This document shows, piece by piece, positions 5,628 to 6,236 of a DNA stretch of 6,236 nt. The translations under genes and the position numbers were made by a program. Every line of letters begins with the position of its first letter. Position 1 is the stretch's first letter. The notes below the pieces were generated by a model that saw only the letters and a list, made by a program, of their open reading frames with translations, was not told the origin of the DNA and searched no databases. The stretch comes from an uncultured Verrucomicrobiales bacterium (GTDB lineage: Bacteria; Verrucomicrobiota; Verrucomicrobiae; Limisphaerales; CANJSG01). Location: assembly GCA_946480965.1 (NCBI GenBank), contig CAMLMI010000293.1:1-6236 (forward strand), given 5' to 3'.

Positions 5628-6236
5628 TCAGGACCATCTTCAGCTCCTCGGGGAATCCCGGTTCGCCCGCCCGCTTTCGCATCGATTCCAGCAAGGTCCC
5701 ATCGCCCGAATCGCGGACAACGCCGAACGCCGCCAGGCGCAGCTCCAAAGGCTTCTTGGGAGCCAGCACCAGCGAAGAGCACGCTTGCAGGGCGAGCGCG
5801 CGTTCCTCCGCATTTCCATTGAGCGCAACCTCCTTCACCTGTCCGAAGACCGGCTCGGACTTGCCCGGATGCTGCGCGACGCGGAGCGCGGCCAGTCGCA
5901 CGAGCGCGTTGGTCGAAGCCAGTTTGGCCCCGAGCCAGCCGTTCTCCCTCCGAGTGCGCATTTCAAGCATCCAGAGCGCGTCCAGCAATGCCCGTCCGCG
6001 CGGTTCGCTCTGATGCTCGATCTCGCCCCAGAGCCAGTCGGCCGTTTCCCGAAGTTTCCGGGCGACCTGCAAAAGTCCGTTGGCCATCTGGCCCACTCGT
6101 TCATCCGGCACCACGGACAGCAGCCTGCGGAACTCCGGCTCCGAAACACCTTCGGCATCGGAATGGGCCACGAGGTGACCGGCAATGTTCACCACCTTGA
6201 AGTCGCAGTGTCGCAGCAGCGGGATCAGCTTCCGCA
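5602..6236 (-). CDS. HEAT-like helical repeat protein, C-terminal part
   Basis: The minus-strand frame is open from the right edge to a TGA at 5604-5602, giving 210 visible residues. A GTG at 6195 could be read as a start, but the frame continues upstream with coding-like KLIPLLRHCDFKVVNIAGHL, so the true start is probably outside the window. The protein is almost entirely predicted helix, rich in Leu, Ala, Arg and Glu. It has repeated helix motifs such as VRLAALRVAQHPG, EERALALQACSSL and LELRLAAFGVVRDSG, resembling HEAT or Armadillo repeats, which usually form protein-binding scaffolds. It ends in a short Pro-containing tail (SPHP). No catalytic motif or membrane segment is visible in this part. 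It converges on uppS with a 39-bp gap, so it is a separate transcription unit. The repeat assignment is by pattern only. Confidence 0.75.
   Translation of the reverse strand, partial: RKLIPLLRHCDFKVVNIAGHLVAHSDAEGVSEPEFRRLLSVVPDERVGQMANGLLQVARKLRETADWLWGEIEHQSEPRGRALLDALWMLEMRTRRENGWLGAKLASTNALVRLAALRVAQHPGKSEPVFGQVKEVALNGNAEERALALQACSSLVLAPKKPLELRLAAFGVVRDSGDGTLLESMRKRAGEPGFPEELKMVLTETPSPHP

Overview
The window is 6.2 kb of GC-rich chromosomal DNA with dense, C/G-ending codon use and few clear Shine-Dalgarno sites. The gene order and protein types suggest an environmental bacterium of the Verrucomicrobiota/PVC kind. That placement is an inference from protein character, not from a marker gene. 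Most of the window is ordinary core-genome sequence, and I see no CRISPR array, tRNA, rRNA, transposase or phage gene.

Layout: the 3' end of an unidentified gene (2-124) is followed 4 bp later by a membrane-anchored coiled-coil protein of unknown function (129-1007). After a 163 bp gap comes an RlmI-type 23S rRNA cytosine methyltransferase (1171-2427). A gene-free stretch of about 400 bp (2428-2829) follows. Its last 125 bp hold a candidate promoter and two overlapping, mutually exclusive hairpins just upstream of purA. purA (2830-4098) encodes adenylosuccinate synthetase. A two-gene toxin-antitoxin module comes next: a Phd/YefM-like antitoxin (4139-4363) and a PIN-domain toxin (4360-4821) joined by an ATGA overlap. 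uppS (4828-5562), for undecaprenyl diphosphate synthase, begins only 6 bp after the toxin. A minus-strand gene for a HEAT-like helical repeat protein (5602 to the right edge, 5' end outside the window) converges on uppS.

Working together: purA (AMP synthesis), the rRNA methyltransferase and uppS (lipid carrier for cell-wall synthesis) are housekeeping functions. The toxin-antitoxin pair looks like an insertion between two such genes, and because of the tight spacing uppS may be transcribed with it. The two observations most worth checking are the attenuator-like leader of purA and the coupling of uppS to a toxin-antitoxin cassette.
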